DNA of 64,000 bases from Schistocerca nitens (lineage: Eukaryota > Arthropoda > Insecta > Orthoptera > Acrididae), in contig NC_064615.1 of assembly GCF_023898315.1 (NCBI RefSeq), forward strand, positions 1,188,683,413-1,188,747,412, in the 5' to 3' direction. The notes beneath the pieces are model-generated. The model had not been told where the DNA came from. It did no database searches and saw nothing but the letters and a program-made list of their open reading frames with translations. Below, piece by piece: positions 30,744 to 42,074 of this stretch. The position numbers and the translations under genes are program-made. How positions within the stretch are numbered: the first letter of the stretch is position 1; each line of letters opens with the position of its first letter.

Positions 30744-33073
30744 GTATCACTATCAAAGTAAAGTCCTCGAAGACGTTCCTTACCTTTTCGAAACAGACGA
30801 AAATCAGGTGGGGCCGAGTCGGGACTGTACGAAGGCGATCGATGACAGAGAAGCTGTGGCGCCGGCTGGCAGGAGACGTTGCTACGTGTGTGGACCAACT
30901 CTTCAGACCCGAAACTCGATTACGCCACGCTGCCGCTCGTGCACCGACTGAGTTACGTTACTCGCCAACGTGTTATACGCTACAATTCGAGGCTTCTAGC
31001 TGCAGTGGATTGTAAATATGTAGACACGAAGAATAAAGAAATAGAATGTTAGTCTGGAGGCAGTACTTTTCAGCATGTCCTCGTGCTTTGCTTGCCACGT
31101 CGTATGCCCCGACGTCATTACGAGCTATTCAGTCTTGGTGGGTGCAGTGGTGGTTACTTTCTTGCTGATCACTATGTTTCCTTGTGGTCAGGATACATAT
31201 AGTAACTACTGATAGAAACTGTGGATAATGGCCTGAAACATCTATCTGCAACACGCATCCACTTTCAGTAATAGTTTATAGACAGCACAGATAACCTGCG
31301 TTATATTTCGGGACTCTATATACGTTCTGTGCAGGAAGCACATACGGCAGTTGTTAACGCAGGGTGGGGCAAATAAAACTGGGCCGTACGAGCGGCGGCA
31401 TTAACGGAGGAGGGACAGACCCACAGGTACTGCCAGCAGGACGAGGCCGAACCGTGGAGCACATGCAGGCGGTCTCCACGGCTGACGGAGCCTGTGTGGT
31501 CGCGGCCGGCAGTGTGTCAGGGGGCGTACCTCAACTTCAACAACTGCAGCAGAATATTTCGGATGAGCCTGCAGCAGTTCCAGCCGTGCAGCTTCGATCC
31601 GGCTCCAGCAACGTGCTGACCAGGGCCCAAGAGTACCGAGAGACGAACGGTGGTCACTTTTAACATCTGTATTTCCTTCCCTCTGCTGTGTCTCTTTGTA
31701 CCCTGGAACTCTGTTTATTTGCCTTACCCGTCCCGTGCTGCTATAGTGGATACGCTAAGTCACGTCAGCACCGACGCCGTGCTCTTACTTCATTCCGTGG
31801 TCATCCGTGGCCGCGCAAGGATATTGACAAACGTATATTTACAAACACACTTTGTATGGGAGATTGCAGATCCAGTACTAGCTGCTTCCTGTCCTAATGG
31901 AGTTGCCGGTGGTCTTATTCTGGCGTTATTTACGAGAGATAGAGCGCAAGGCATGAAAGACGTCGGCCAGTCTTTAGGGAAAAAGACGTAACCGACAGAG
32001 GTCCCCGACGCCGAGGTGGGGTTCTTTCGTAAGGTGCACGAATTCAGGTTAAACGAGCAGCACTGTTGCTCACATACCGACTCATCTCCGTTCTAGTAGC
32101 GCTCCTCTCAATTAGTACGATATTTGCTGTCATCCTCGTTCTAAAGTTATTCACAAGATACCGCTTACTGTGTACGTTTCCAGGTCACAAACCTGATATC
32201 TGGGGTCAGTGTTCACTCACTTCTAAGGTTTTTCGGTTACTTACGGCAATGTTTTTTTCTGGCTGCGGTTAGTTCGTATGAAAATTCCAACGTGTTTCAG
32301 AATCCACGTTACACTGTAGGTCCCTGTAAAATTAAGTTGGTTACGTCACTTCGAAGGAAGCCCAGCCGGCGTTCTGGGGGAGCGGAGGTACTGCAGGGGC
32401 AACCGGGCGCCGCTGGGCTCCGCTCTGCGTGCTGCACGAGGAATGACCGTGAAATACACAGCTCTGCAGGCTTTCGCGGCCGACGCCGCTGTAGCGACAA
32501 CCTTCTGGCTGGTTACGCCGTGTCGTGCTTTCTATCCAGACGCCTCCAAACGTTTCCACTCTTCTGCCGGCACTGCCTTCAGCAGTTCTTCAGTATCCCC
32601 TGTTGGCTGAACACTGTCGAAAAGGACGTCGTGTTGACTGATAAAATTATGTTCTCGTATTCTTCTTCCAAACAAGTGTTGTTATTGGTGAAATTTTCCC
32701 GCCTACTACTCGTGGACTATTGTCGTCGGGTAGGTCGTGATAGCCGGTCTGCAAGGGAGGCGGGGAATGCTTACGAAAATACTACTGTCAGGTCACGGTA
32801 GTTCGTACACCTCGTAAACCGCGGTTGGGTAAGCACTTCCTCGATGGTGGGAAGTCACGACCCAGAATCTATGACTCTCACCTCCTACTTATCACTTTCC
32901 TCCTATTAATTGTTGCATTCTGGGCTGGCACTCGTGTGACGTTACAGACCATATCGTGGCGACATTCCTCTCGATGTTCCGCTATTGCAGATAGCACACT
33001 TTGCTTTAAACGCGTGTCTGTTCGTGTTCTTTAACCCGTCCTTTTATTGCCTTCCCAATTACGCCTTTATGTA
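30744..33073. other. Unassigned region
   Basis: No recognised gene. 31355-31380 (gcagggtggggcaaataaaa) resembles one mariner-type terminus with no partner. Open frames at 31364-31663, 31650-31991 and 32292-32801 have no familiar motif, and two have open antisense frames as well. Confidence 0.45.
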
Positions 33074-33484
33074 AGGGGCAGTCAAATAAAAACGAGGCAG
33101 ATGGAAAAAAAGTAAGGAAACTGTCTATTATACAGTATCAGAAGTATTTGTCATATCTGTTAATGCATTTATCCCCTGTCAGCCAAGATGGCAAATGCCT
33201 TCGTGGAAATATATTTGCGGTTGCTTACGAAACCACGATTGTACCCAGGTGTGGACCTCTTCGTTCTAAACAAATGGAGGACCGAGGATGTCTTTCAGGG
33301 CTCCAAAAACACGAAAATCGTATGCGAAGAGATCGAGACTGCACGCAGGATGTGTAAGGGCTCCCAGAGAAACTTCATCAGCATAGTCGAAACAAGGGCC
33401 CGCCTTTGGTACAGTGTAAGACCACTGCAGCCTCCCAAAGTGTAATGTCGCGACGGTGAACTCGCTTTCAAGCAACGGTGGCAT
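33074..33484 (-). pseudogene. Mariner-like transposase C-terminal relic
   Basis: The left edge, ggggcagtcaaataaaaacg, looks like a TIR. On the minus strand the frames read SLDLFAYDFRVFGALKDI, then EEVHTWVQSWFRKQPQIYF, matching the end of mariner transposases (SPDLSPCDF..FGALK, then WV..WF). The earlier catalytic blocks are absent or unreadable. Only one terminal repeat is visible. Confidence 0.7.
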
Positions 33485-34379
33485 TTCGAAGAATATGGGG
33501 CGATGTCAGGAAGATGTGGCTGACAGCTCTAAGTCCGCTGGAATTGACGGTGCTGAGTTCCACGAGCGAGAAAACCCAAAAAAGTGTCACCGAACTATCC
33601 TTACTGTGTTATTATAACAGCCGAAATTTGCGACAATTCCTTCTCCGGACAACTGCACGCCTCGTTTCTGTTTCCAGGTTTAACGTCTCACCGCCCACGA
33701 TACTGACAGGACACACTGTACGCACGTCGGCAACTGCACCGTAGCACGCTGTGAGAGCTCCAGGCGAGGGAGCAGCAGGGAGCACGCACCTGGCCCGCCA
33801 GCCTCTCTCGCGGTTCGTCGCGTTTCACCACGATGGCTGCTACCATTTCAAAAGACACAGGGGCACCGACTGCTGCTCATTCGGCAATTAGGTAGCAACC
33901 CGGCACTGGAAAGCCTTTTTAAGATCTTCACAACACGAATACGAGCCAAAATGGGGCAAAATAACAGTCGATAAATGCAGGGCTGCTACTAAAGTATCTG
34001 AAAAAATTCCATGCGCAATAAAATGGCCGGGTTTTCAGAAACTGTTCGGAAATACCATACTTCATGGGGATAAAGACGGTGACAAAATATGCGAATTGTG
34101 TTTTAATTCCTTTAAACGAATCACAGAACACATTTAAAATCGTTAGATATTTCGATCTGACATTGTCTGTCTTCAAAATGTAAGATAGAAAGAGCAGCAA
34201 AAGTCTGGAGGTGCGCATTCACTCGTCTAAAACAAAAACATTTAAAGTCAAGTAGCTTTTTATGGGAGAGGGGGAGACGGGAGGGGGGGACGGAGAATTT
34301 GTGAGTCTATGTTACTAACATTTCTGCGATTTTCGAAGCCGCCATCTCGGATGTACACGTAATTTTCAAGTGGAAAAGG
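33485..34379. other. Unassigned region
   Basis: No recognised feature. 33740-33840 is GC-richer; 34265-34290 is purine-rich (gggag repeats). Confidence 0.5.
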
Positions 34380-35020
34380 TGTCATGTGACATGTCAAACA
34401 GGCAGAGAATTACAGGACAAAAAGAAAGGCGTGTTTCAGGGTAGTGTAACTTTATTAACACTCGAGCTATGACACCTTTTGTACAGAATAAGACAAATAG
34501 TTTGGATAACACACGAACGTAGTTATCGGCTTCACCTATATGTGATACACTCAACACCTGCTCTGGAATAACAGCACATACATCGACGATACGCTCCCTG
34601 AGGTGTGCAAGGCTTGTGATCGCCTCATACACAGCTGCCTCCATATGTACCCCACTACTAGAGAGCTGGTCGATTTAAATCCGGACTTGTACAATTTATC
34701 CGTCTCTGGGGAAACTGGTACCGAGGAATGCCGGGACACGTAGCCTGTAATGAGGTGCGCACCACCGCGCAGGAAGACATCTGGAAATGTCCCGTCTCCA
34801 GACAACAGCGACAGCAGGACACAGCATATAACAGCCTGTCGCCAGTGTTACGTGAATGAAGAAGCGCCCAACAATGCGAGAACCCCATATTTCACGACAA
34901 ACCGCCACTTTCGATCTGGAAACTACATTAGATGTATCCATCCAGTGAGGGTTGACACTGACCAGTATATGTGAATCTGTTTGTTGTGTGTCCGTTGAGC
35001 TGCAAGTGAGCTCGACGTGC
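34380..35020 (-). pseudogene. Mariner-like transposase relic
   Basis: Minus-strand frames give VNPHWMDTSNVV, then GSRIVGRFFIHVTLATGCYM, then CAPHYRLRVPAFLGTSFPRD (compare DGAPPHY..VR.FL...FP in relatives), and finally MEAAVYEAITSLAHLRERIV. This is the order of the catalytic domain in the same broad mariner group as the 21.7-23.0 kb element. The second catalytic Asp is lost and several frames are needed. Confidence 0.65.
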
Positions 35021-35699
35021 AAACACTACCTCAAAGTGTGGAGACGGTGGTTTTCGTCCAGTTGGCATGTCATCCACTCTGCAAACTGAACCAGACGATG
35101 TAAACGAACACTTTATGAGAGTGCCGCTTACGTGCGGCACTGTCGTTACCCCGGATAGTGCGCTCTGGACCTTCACTGTGGGTAACTGGAGGACACCGTT
35201 GCCGGAGCACGTGGACGGCCGTCGCCGGACACGCCAGCGGCTGCTCCAAACTCGCAGTACGCCGGCAGGGCAGTGCTGTTGCGCTGCGAGGGACTTTCGC
35301 CTGGACTCGCACGGGGGCTGCTCCAGTAATGGGAGGCACCTCCACACGTGTGCACCACGTGAACGTAAATGCGGTCCACGTGCACCCCGTCGTGTTCGAC
35401 GTCTTCCCTGACGGCGACGGCATCTTCCGGCACCGTAACTGTCCGTGTGGCACGACTAGAAACGTACTGAAATGTTTTGAGGAGCACGACACTAAACTCG
35501 CGTTATGTCTCCACCGGCAAGATTGCCTGACCACATCCTGATGGGACGCTATCGGGCGCCAGCAAACCACCGACCAGTGAGTAGACACCTGCAGAGGTCT
35601 CGTCGGTGCTCCACTGCTACGAAGCGGAACATCACCACAGTTTTGCTATTCCGACGCCTGTCAGTGGGCATGCCCCTCCTTAGTGTCGGCTCGAACGCT
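35021..35699. other. Unassigned region
   Basis: GC-rich and open on both strands; the longest frame is 172 codons on the minus strand (35070-35588). No family motif that I trust. Confidence 0.4.
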
Positions 35700-36250
35700 G
35701 CGGGAAAACTTTCAGTGTGATGTCTGCGTGCCTGCAGCGATGACAGCCTGTTCTTCCAATTAGGTTCAGTTCCGGACTCGGAGCAAACTAAGCCGTTTCA
35801 GGAGAGACTTGACACGCCTCGAGAAGGTCAGCTGTATACGGTTAACGTTTGAGGAACGGTATTCTCAAGAACTCGTCGTGTCGCAGATGTCGCTTCGTGA
35901 CAGGGTGCGTTGTCCTCCAGATGCACCCTGCGGTACTCAGTACCGCAGGCTGCGCGTTCAGCACCTTTCAGCGCAGTGAGAGGCCCGCGTGCCAACGACG
36001 AGAAACGCCCCTCTACCGTGACACAGCCTCCTAAGTACCCCACTGTCGTCGCTAGACCGCGGTGTCGGGTGACGTTCTGCACGCGTCTTGACTGCCACTG
36101 GGCGTAGCCTGATTCGCCACTTCGGATCACTCGCCTGCAGACGTTCAGTGCTCGTGGACGTCGCACCGGGCGTCACGCAAGTGTGTGGCTTATGAGGGGA
36201 GGCTCGGCCGTTGTACTCGCAACTACCTACAAGCGTCACGAACCTTCCTT
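35700..36250 (-). pseudogene. Tc1-like transposase relic
   Basis: One minus-strand frame reads GYLGGCVTVEGRFSSLARGPLTALKG, then HLEDNAPCHEATSATRRVL. This resembles the Tc1 WG...GR.PLV..GTL block and the DNAPCH catalytic-Asp block. A PSPELNLIG block, like SPDLNPIE, is readable further on in another frame, with a longer gap than usual. The match is weaker than for the other transposons here. Confidence 0.45.
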
Positions 36251-36417
36251 GGCGGCCGAAAACCTGTGATATTTTCTACAATTCATATTCGCAGCACAGC
36301 GAGAACATTATCCGATTGGCCGGAACGGGTCTCGTGCAGACCGTTCAGTGACGCCAGGAGAAGAGACCGCCTGCAGTGGTTTCCCTCAGCGACCACATCG
36401 ACACCCAAACGGATCAT

Positions 36418-36955
36418 ACTGAAACGTCCACTTTGAACAATTATACAAGACTGTGCTTAAACTGACACAAAATATTTTTAGCGCAACGCAATCTGACTTT
36501 CAGAAATCGCTACAAAAGAATGGCCCTGACTAACATTAACCTATACGTTTCACAAATCACTTACCTCACAAAAATCTTCGTTACGCGAACTACTGCAATA
36601 CAGCGAGCGCCACTACTGCCAGCTTAATATTGTTCAAAAGTCATATTATATATATCAGTTCATGACATCCACTCTTACAAATGTACTGTCTCTGATGGAC
36701 ACACGTCCAGATCATCCGCTCTGAAAAATCCGCCATCTCACTTCCCCACATCCACCACTGCTGGCGGCTCACCTCCAACTGCGCAACGCTACGCGCTGTT
36801 AACATCCAGCTGCCCAACACTACAATGGCAGACAACAATGCAAACTAGCCACAGACTGCACACAGCACAGCCAGTGATTTTCATACAGAGCGCTACGTGG
36901 CGTTACCAGTAATAAAACCTAAACAGCCTACTTACAATACCACAGAGAAGGCCGA
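36418..36955. repeat. Dispersed repeat of unknown class
   Basis: The stretch from tgaaacgtccactttgaac to aaacctaaacagcctactt matches my memory of a very common locust-type repeat. It includes a TATA-like tatatatatc near 36645. It has no coding blocks. It could be a solo LTR or a non-autonomous element; I cannot assign the strand. Confidence 0.5.
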
Positions 36956-37059
36956 AATACTGAATTCGAAGTTGTTTGACCGCGGAACATCGTAACACTG
37001 TCCCCCCTTTCAATCGTCGTGCGAACATCGAAATGGCAGATACTGAGATCGCAGAATTG

Positions 37060-38535
37060 AGAAACAGTTAAGTCGCTTGGTAGTGGAAAGGCTTCAGGAC
37101 CAGATGAGATACGTATAAGATTCTATAAAGATTATGCGAAACAATTTCTCCCCTTCTAGCAGTAATTTACCGTAGATCGCTTGAGGAACGAAAGGTACCT
37201 AACGACTGGAAAAAAGGGCAAGTCATTCCCGTTTTTGAGACAGATCCACACAATTGTAGACCTATGTCGTCCACGTCAATCTGTTGTAGAATTATTGAAC
37301 ATGTTTTACACTCAAGAATTATCACGTTCTTGGAAAATGAACGCCACTATAAAAATCAACACGGATTTCTCAAACAGAGATCCTACGAATCTCAGCTCGC
37401 CTTGTTCTTCCGTGAGACCCACAAGCGCAGTGGACAACGGCGTTCAGCTTAATGCCGTGTTCCTTGATTTCAGTAACGCATTTGACACCGTCCCGCACTG
37501 CCGTTTCATGGAAAAAAAAAGCGAGTTTACGTAGTATCGGAGCAGACTTGTGATTGGATTCGAGACTTCCTTGCAGATAGAACTCGACACGTCGCTCTTA
37601 ACGGAACTAAATCTACAGATGTAAAAGTAGTAGCCGGAGTGTCACAGGAAAGTGTGACAGCACCATTTCTTTTTACAATATATATAAATGATCTAGTAGA
37701 AAGTGTCGGATGCTCTTCAAGTCTATTCGCACGTGATGCAGTGGTTTATACCAAAGTAGCAACGCCAGAAGTTAGTAAGAATCTGGAGAACGATCTGGAG
37801 AGAATTGATGAATGGTGCTGACTCTGGCAGTTGACCCCCAACGTAAATAAATCTAACATATTGCGCATACATAGGAAAAGAAATCCACTACTGTACAGCT
37901 ACACTATTGATGATAAACAGCTGGAGACAGCGTCTGCCGTAAAATATCTAGGTCTAGAGAGACCTGAAGTGGAATGACCATATAAAACAGATAGTGGGAA
38001 AAGCAGACACCAGACTCAGATTCATCGGAAGAATCTTAAGGAAATGTAACTCATCCACGAAAGAAGTAGCTTATAAGGGGCTTGTACGCCCGATTCTTGA
38101 GTGTTGTTCATCTATCTCGGATCCTTATCGGGTAGTACCTTGTAGAGGAGATAGAGAAGATCCAACGAAGAGCGGCGCGTTTCTTCACGGGATCGTTCAG
38201 CTGGCGAGAGACGTTACAGAGATGCTAAACAAACTCCACTGGCAAACGTTACAAGAGAGGCGTTGTGCATCACGGAGAGATTTACTATTGAAATTTCAGG
38301 TCAGCACTTATCAGTAGGAGTCGGACAACATACTACTTCCCCGCACATACATCTCGGGTATTGACTACGAGGAGAAAATTGGAGAAATTGGAGCCAATAC
38401 AGAGGCTTACCGACAATCATTCTTCCCACGCACTATTCGCAAGTGGAACAGTGTTGGAGGGATCAGATAGTGGTACCGAAAGTACTCTCCGCCACACACC
38501 GTTAGGTGGCTCGCGAAGTGTGATGTAGATGCACA
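37060..38535 (+). pseudogene. LINE L-B reverse transcriptase relic
   Basis: Plus-strand frames read GSGKASGPDEIRIRFYK, then VPNDWKKGQVIPVF, HKNQHGFLKQRSYESQLAL-type fingers (NQHGFLKQRS), VFLDFSNAFDTVPH, LFTIYINDL, LFARDAVVYTK and LRFIGRILRKC. The C-terminal block (PTYISGIDYEEKIGEI) ends with the L-B tail gtgatgtagatgc. The catalytic motif is FARD where FADD is expected. Several frameshifts and stops break the frame. The endonuclease is absent, as in a 5' truncation. Confidence 0.88.
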
Positions 38536-38540
38536 TGTTC

Positions 38541-38773
38541 AGTAGCATTAGCTATTCAATAGCATTATATTCATCTGTTCGCCTCTATCGTGACGGACCC
38601 TGGACTCTTGCCGCGAGAGCCTTACAATTATCAGTTATTACCCTGGACACGGTTATTTTCGCTCGTTAAAGAAACAATAAGAAAACTTGTTATTTCTAGT
38701 GTTACCGGAAGTGACAGAAAGTAATTAAGACCGACAGAGGAAGTGTGGATACGTCAGTGTAAACATACAAAGT
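38541..38773. other. Unassigned spacer
   Basis: Short AT-leaning spacer between the L-B tail and SINE-B; nothing seen. Confidence 0.5.
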
Positions 38774-38990
38774 CGAGCAAGCTGGCGCAGTGGTTAGCAC
38801 ACTGGACTCGCATTCGGGAGGACTAGGGTTCAGACCCGCGTCCGGCCCTCCTCATTTACGTTTTCCACGGTTTCCTTAAATCGCTTGAGGCAAATGCCGG
38901 CACGGTTCATTTGAAAGGGCACAGACGATTTCCTTCGCCATCTTTCCCTAATACGATGGAAGCGGTGAGCTCGCTGTTCGGTCCCCTCCG
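38774..38990 (+). repeat. SINE-B variant
   Basis: Head with ctggcgcagtggttagcac and a weakened B box (ggttcagaccc). The body shares the tttgaaagggcac block with the copy at 19098 but ends in a different tail (gtgagctcgctgttcggtccc). The same alternative tail occurs at 41111-41271, so the family has at least two 3' forms. Confidence 0.85.
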
Positions 38991-39719
38991 ACCAGCCAGA
39001 CGTATAAGAGAGCAGTCAGGCTACGGAGCTGCGGGCCACGTGGGCAGCCGCGCCCTGCACACAGAGGCAGCGCCCCGCCCCTAATGGCGGCAGCTTCCTT
39101 CCGCCGACGACTTCGATCGCGCCTCCCGCACGCCACGGCCTTTCTTCGGAGGCGCTTTAATCACTCGATTGATGGAAACTTCCGTAATCAATATCCATTA
39201 GCCGGCCAAAAGCTGTGGTAAAACAGCGACCACAGTGACGCAGCAGCGCATTCGGGCGCACGCGTCACCCACCAGCACAGCCGGCGCTGCTCGCCTGGTC
39301 GCCGATGAAGACAAAGTCAGTCGCCTGCCCTACTCGGTAAACCTATGCTCTATTCCAAAAATATATTCGTGCTAAATAAAGGTTCGTTCCTTTGTGCCCT
39401 CTACTTTATGGTGCAAGTCACGTCACTTGTTAAACATACATTCTACGAAAACGAGCAGATACCCAGTAGTCAGTACGCTGCCGCAGAAACGCGTATCGGA
39501 GCGTGACGGCGAAATGTTCGAGTCTTCGCTACTCGGAATAAGGGTCCCTAACACGTTCACTGGCAACTACCCCAAATTATTTGTCGACAATACATTACGC
39601 AGTGTACAAGATATTTATATACGACAGCCAAGTGTCGTAGTTCCCGTTGTAGGCGTGATAACCGTTAGGCCTTCTTCTCCTTCCTTCAGCGCACTGATTA
39701 CCACAACAATACTACCTTA
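38991..39719. other. Unassigned region
   Basis: 39000-39300 is GC-rich with a tataagag at 39003. An aataaa followed by a T/G-rich stretch lies near 39375-39400, which could be an LTR or a transcript end. No protein recognised. Confidence 0.4.
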
Positions 39720-40310
39720 AGAGCGTCCTCCATCACTGAAGGACCGATTCGTAGGGGGTTGTCGTCTGTTCCTCACTTAAAGCTGGTGTTCAAAATTTGC
39801 TACGTAGGCTTCCTCGGGATCGTCTGTATCAACTTACACGCGGCTTTCGGCTCAGCTTCTCAGCAACTGCGTTACTGTCTCACGTGGCTCAAACAAACCT
39901 GTGTTCTTATTTGTACACTTTCAATAGTCCCACTTACTTTTGGTCTCATACACGTGCGCAGTATTGCAGGACGGGATCTACGAATATTTTGTTAGGAATC
40001 TCCTTTGTAGACTGACTGCATTTTCCTAGTGTGCCCCTGCCTCGCCTAAGTCTATGTGATCGTTCCATTCTGTATCCCTACAAATTGCTACAATCAGGTG
40101 ACTTTATGAGTCCCCGATTTTACTTCTGACTCGTTGACATTGTCGTTATAGGATATTTGGTTTTTCTGTTTCGTGAAGTGCGCAATTTTACATTTATGAA
40201 CATTTAAAGGCAGTTGCCAGTCTCTGCAGCACCTTGAAAATCTTCTCAAGATCTGACTGCATATTCGTGCATCTTTCTTCTGACTGTACTTCATTATAGA
40301 CAACCGTCTG
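39720..40310 (-). pseudogene. LINE RT relic (thumb region)
   Basis: Minus-strand frames give LEKIFKVLQR and DWQLPLNVHKCKIAHFTKQKN, the block after the catalytic motif in CR1/Jockey-type RT. Degraded blocks resembling a HIRLGEA stretch and the thumb follow. No catalytic motif is included. The relation to L-B is likely but not certain. Confidence 0.6.
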
Positions 40311-41110
40311 CGGTTAGCAGTAACGTGGCGTGCTTTTCTGCAACGTCTTTAATATACAGCGTGAACAGTACACGTCACAACACACTCCGCTGGTGCATAC
40401 TTCAACTTACTTCTACATCTGTGGACAATTCTCCATCCAGTATAACATCCCGAATTCTCGCAGCCAGGAAACCCTCAGTTCACGCTTGATAAACCGTGCG
40501 ATCGTACATTCGGTAATAAGAGTAGGTGCATTACTGAGTCACTTTGGAAGGCAGCGGATACTGCGTCTCCCTGACGGTGACCGCATTTATCCGTGGCTTT
40601 CAGGGTGTCACGTGAGACAAGCGAGAGACGCATGCAAGCAGGCGTTCCGTACGCGGAACGGGAAGAACTTTTAATACACGTATATTTGGTCAATACACAG
40701 CGACGTAGCTGACAGTGGCCCGCCAAGCGTGGCTGTAAATGCAGGTGTCCCACGTCGATGTCCGACCAGCGGAGGTTACCGGCCGGCGAGGAAGCAGACT
40801 CGCGGCAGCTCTTGCACCTGTCGCCTCCAGGCTGCTGAAGACGGTCGCAGGATAAACCAACTTACGTACCGTGCCACTTTTCCACGTGTCACTTCTATGT
40901 AACGAGAAGACTGTGCCATAAAAATTACTGTTACATCTAGACAACACTTTTCCAATAAAAACAATACGATGGGGAGCTGCCGAAGCAATACCTCCGTGCT
41001 GTCACCATCAAGCAGAAATTCCCAAGCCTCTCCTAGATGCAAATAAGCTTCAGTACTGCAAGGAGCACAAAATCCGGTCTACAGATCAGGAAAATCAAGG
41101 TAATTACTAA
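40311..41110. other. Unassigned region
   Basis: No recognised gene or repeat. Confidence 0.5.
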
Positions 41111-41271
41111 CGGGACCGACCCTGATTTAGGGAAATCAAGGAAACCCAGATCACTTCAGCAAATGCTAGGATGGCTCTTTTGAAGGGGCACTTCCTCCCG
41201 CATCCTTCCCTATTCCGATGGGACCGATGACCTGGCTGTTTGGTCCCTTACCCCAAATCAAGCAACCAACT
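41111..41271 (+). repeat. SINE-B variant, 5'-truncated
   Basis: Begins within the body (cctgatttagggaaatcaag), includes a diverged gaaggggcac block and ends with gatgacctggctgtttggtccc. The tRNA-like head is missing. Confidence 0.75.
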
Positions 41272-42074
41272 AACATGTCCGTCTTCGTGCAAAACACAGT
41301 TAGAAGTATGTGTTTACACAAACATGTTTCGCTACAGTTGTCGCATGCTCAGTTGACGTTTATTTACTTTCTCTCGAAATATAAATGATAAGACACTGTT
41401 TGTATTCCGATATACACACTAGGTGACTCCTACTGTTTATTTCGTGTTTACGTTCAGTTGTATCTTACCACTGCATTATATTATTTCTTTTCTTGTGGCT
41501 GTCTCCATTTTTCAGCCATAAAGGTATACTTACTGTAATATACTATCTGCAACACAGGTCTGTTCGGAGAGTATATCTTCCGGAAAATTAGGACTAAAAT
41601 TGAGACATCTGAAGGAGGATGTAGTGGAAGAAGAAACGTCAACTGTGACACTTAGTGTTGTAGTGGGCCTGCACTGCACGAGTCGTTTTAGTACTCTTGT
41701 CTTACTGCAGCTTTTTTTATGCCGGCAACATACGGGTGTCAGTGGATTGCGTCGTTTTAACTCGTCGCGAAGCGTAGCGTCCCCGACATATTGTGTTCTG
41801 CTGTGCCGCGGAGCACGCAGGCAGTCAGTCGGCCCCCCCCTTTTCCTCCTCAGTCACTCTTTTTGCAACACGGTTCTTTCTGTTACTAGCCTACGCTGCT
41901 ACGCTGAGCTGTTTCTCGTGCTAACGTGCCGTTACAGTGCTGGAGAACGTAATAGAGAGGGCTGTTTCAGCTTAGGCACGGCGAAACCTCAGAGTTGGCT
42001 GGACAGTGTATCCAACACACGCTCAACTATGAGTGAACCCGCTACCGACGATAGCGAAGAGCAACATCTACATC
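41272..42074. other. Unassigned region
   Basis: A 190-codon open frame starts at 41600, but its last third is antisense to the L-B end described next, and the rest has no motif. Confidence 0.5.

Noticed and set aside
35070..35588. 172-codon minus-strand open frame as a gene or transposase N-terminus
   Set aside because: I tried to extend the mariner relic into it, but no block matches; the plus strand is equally open.
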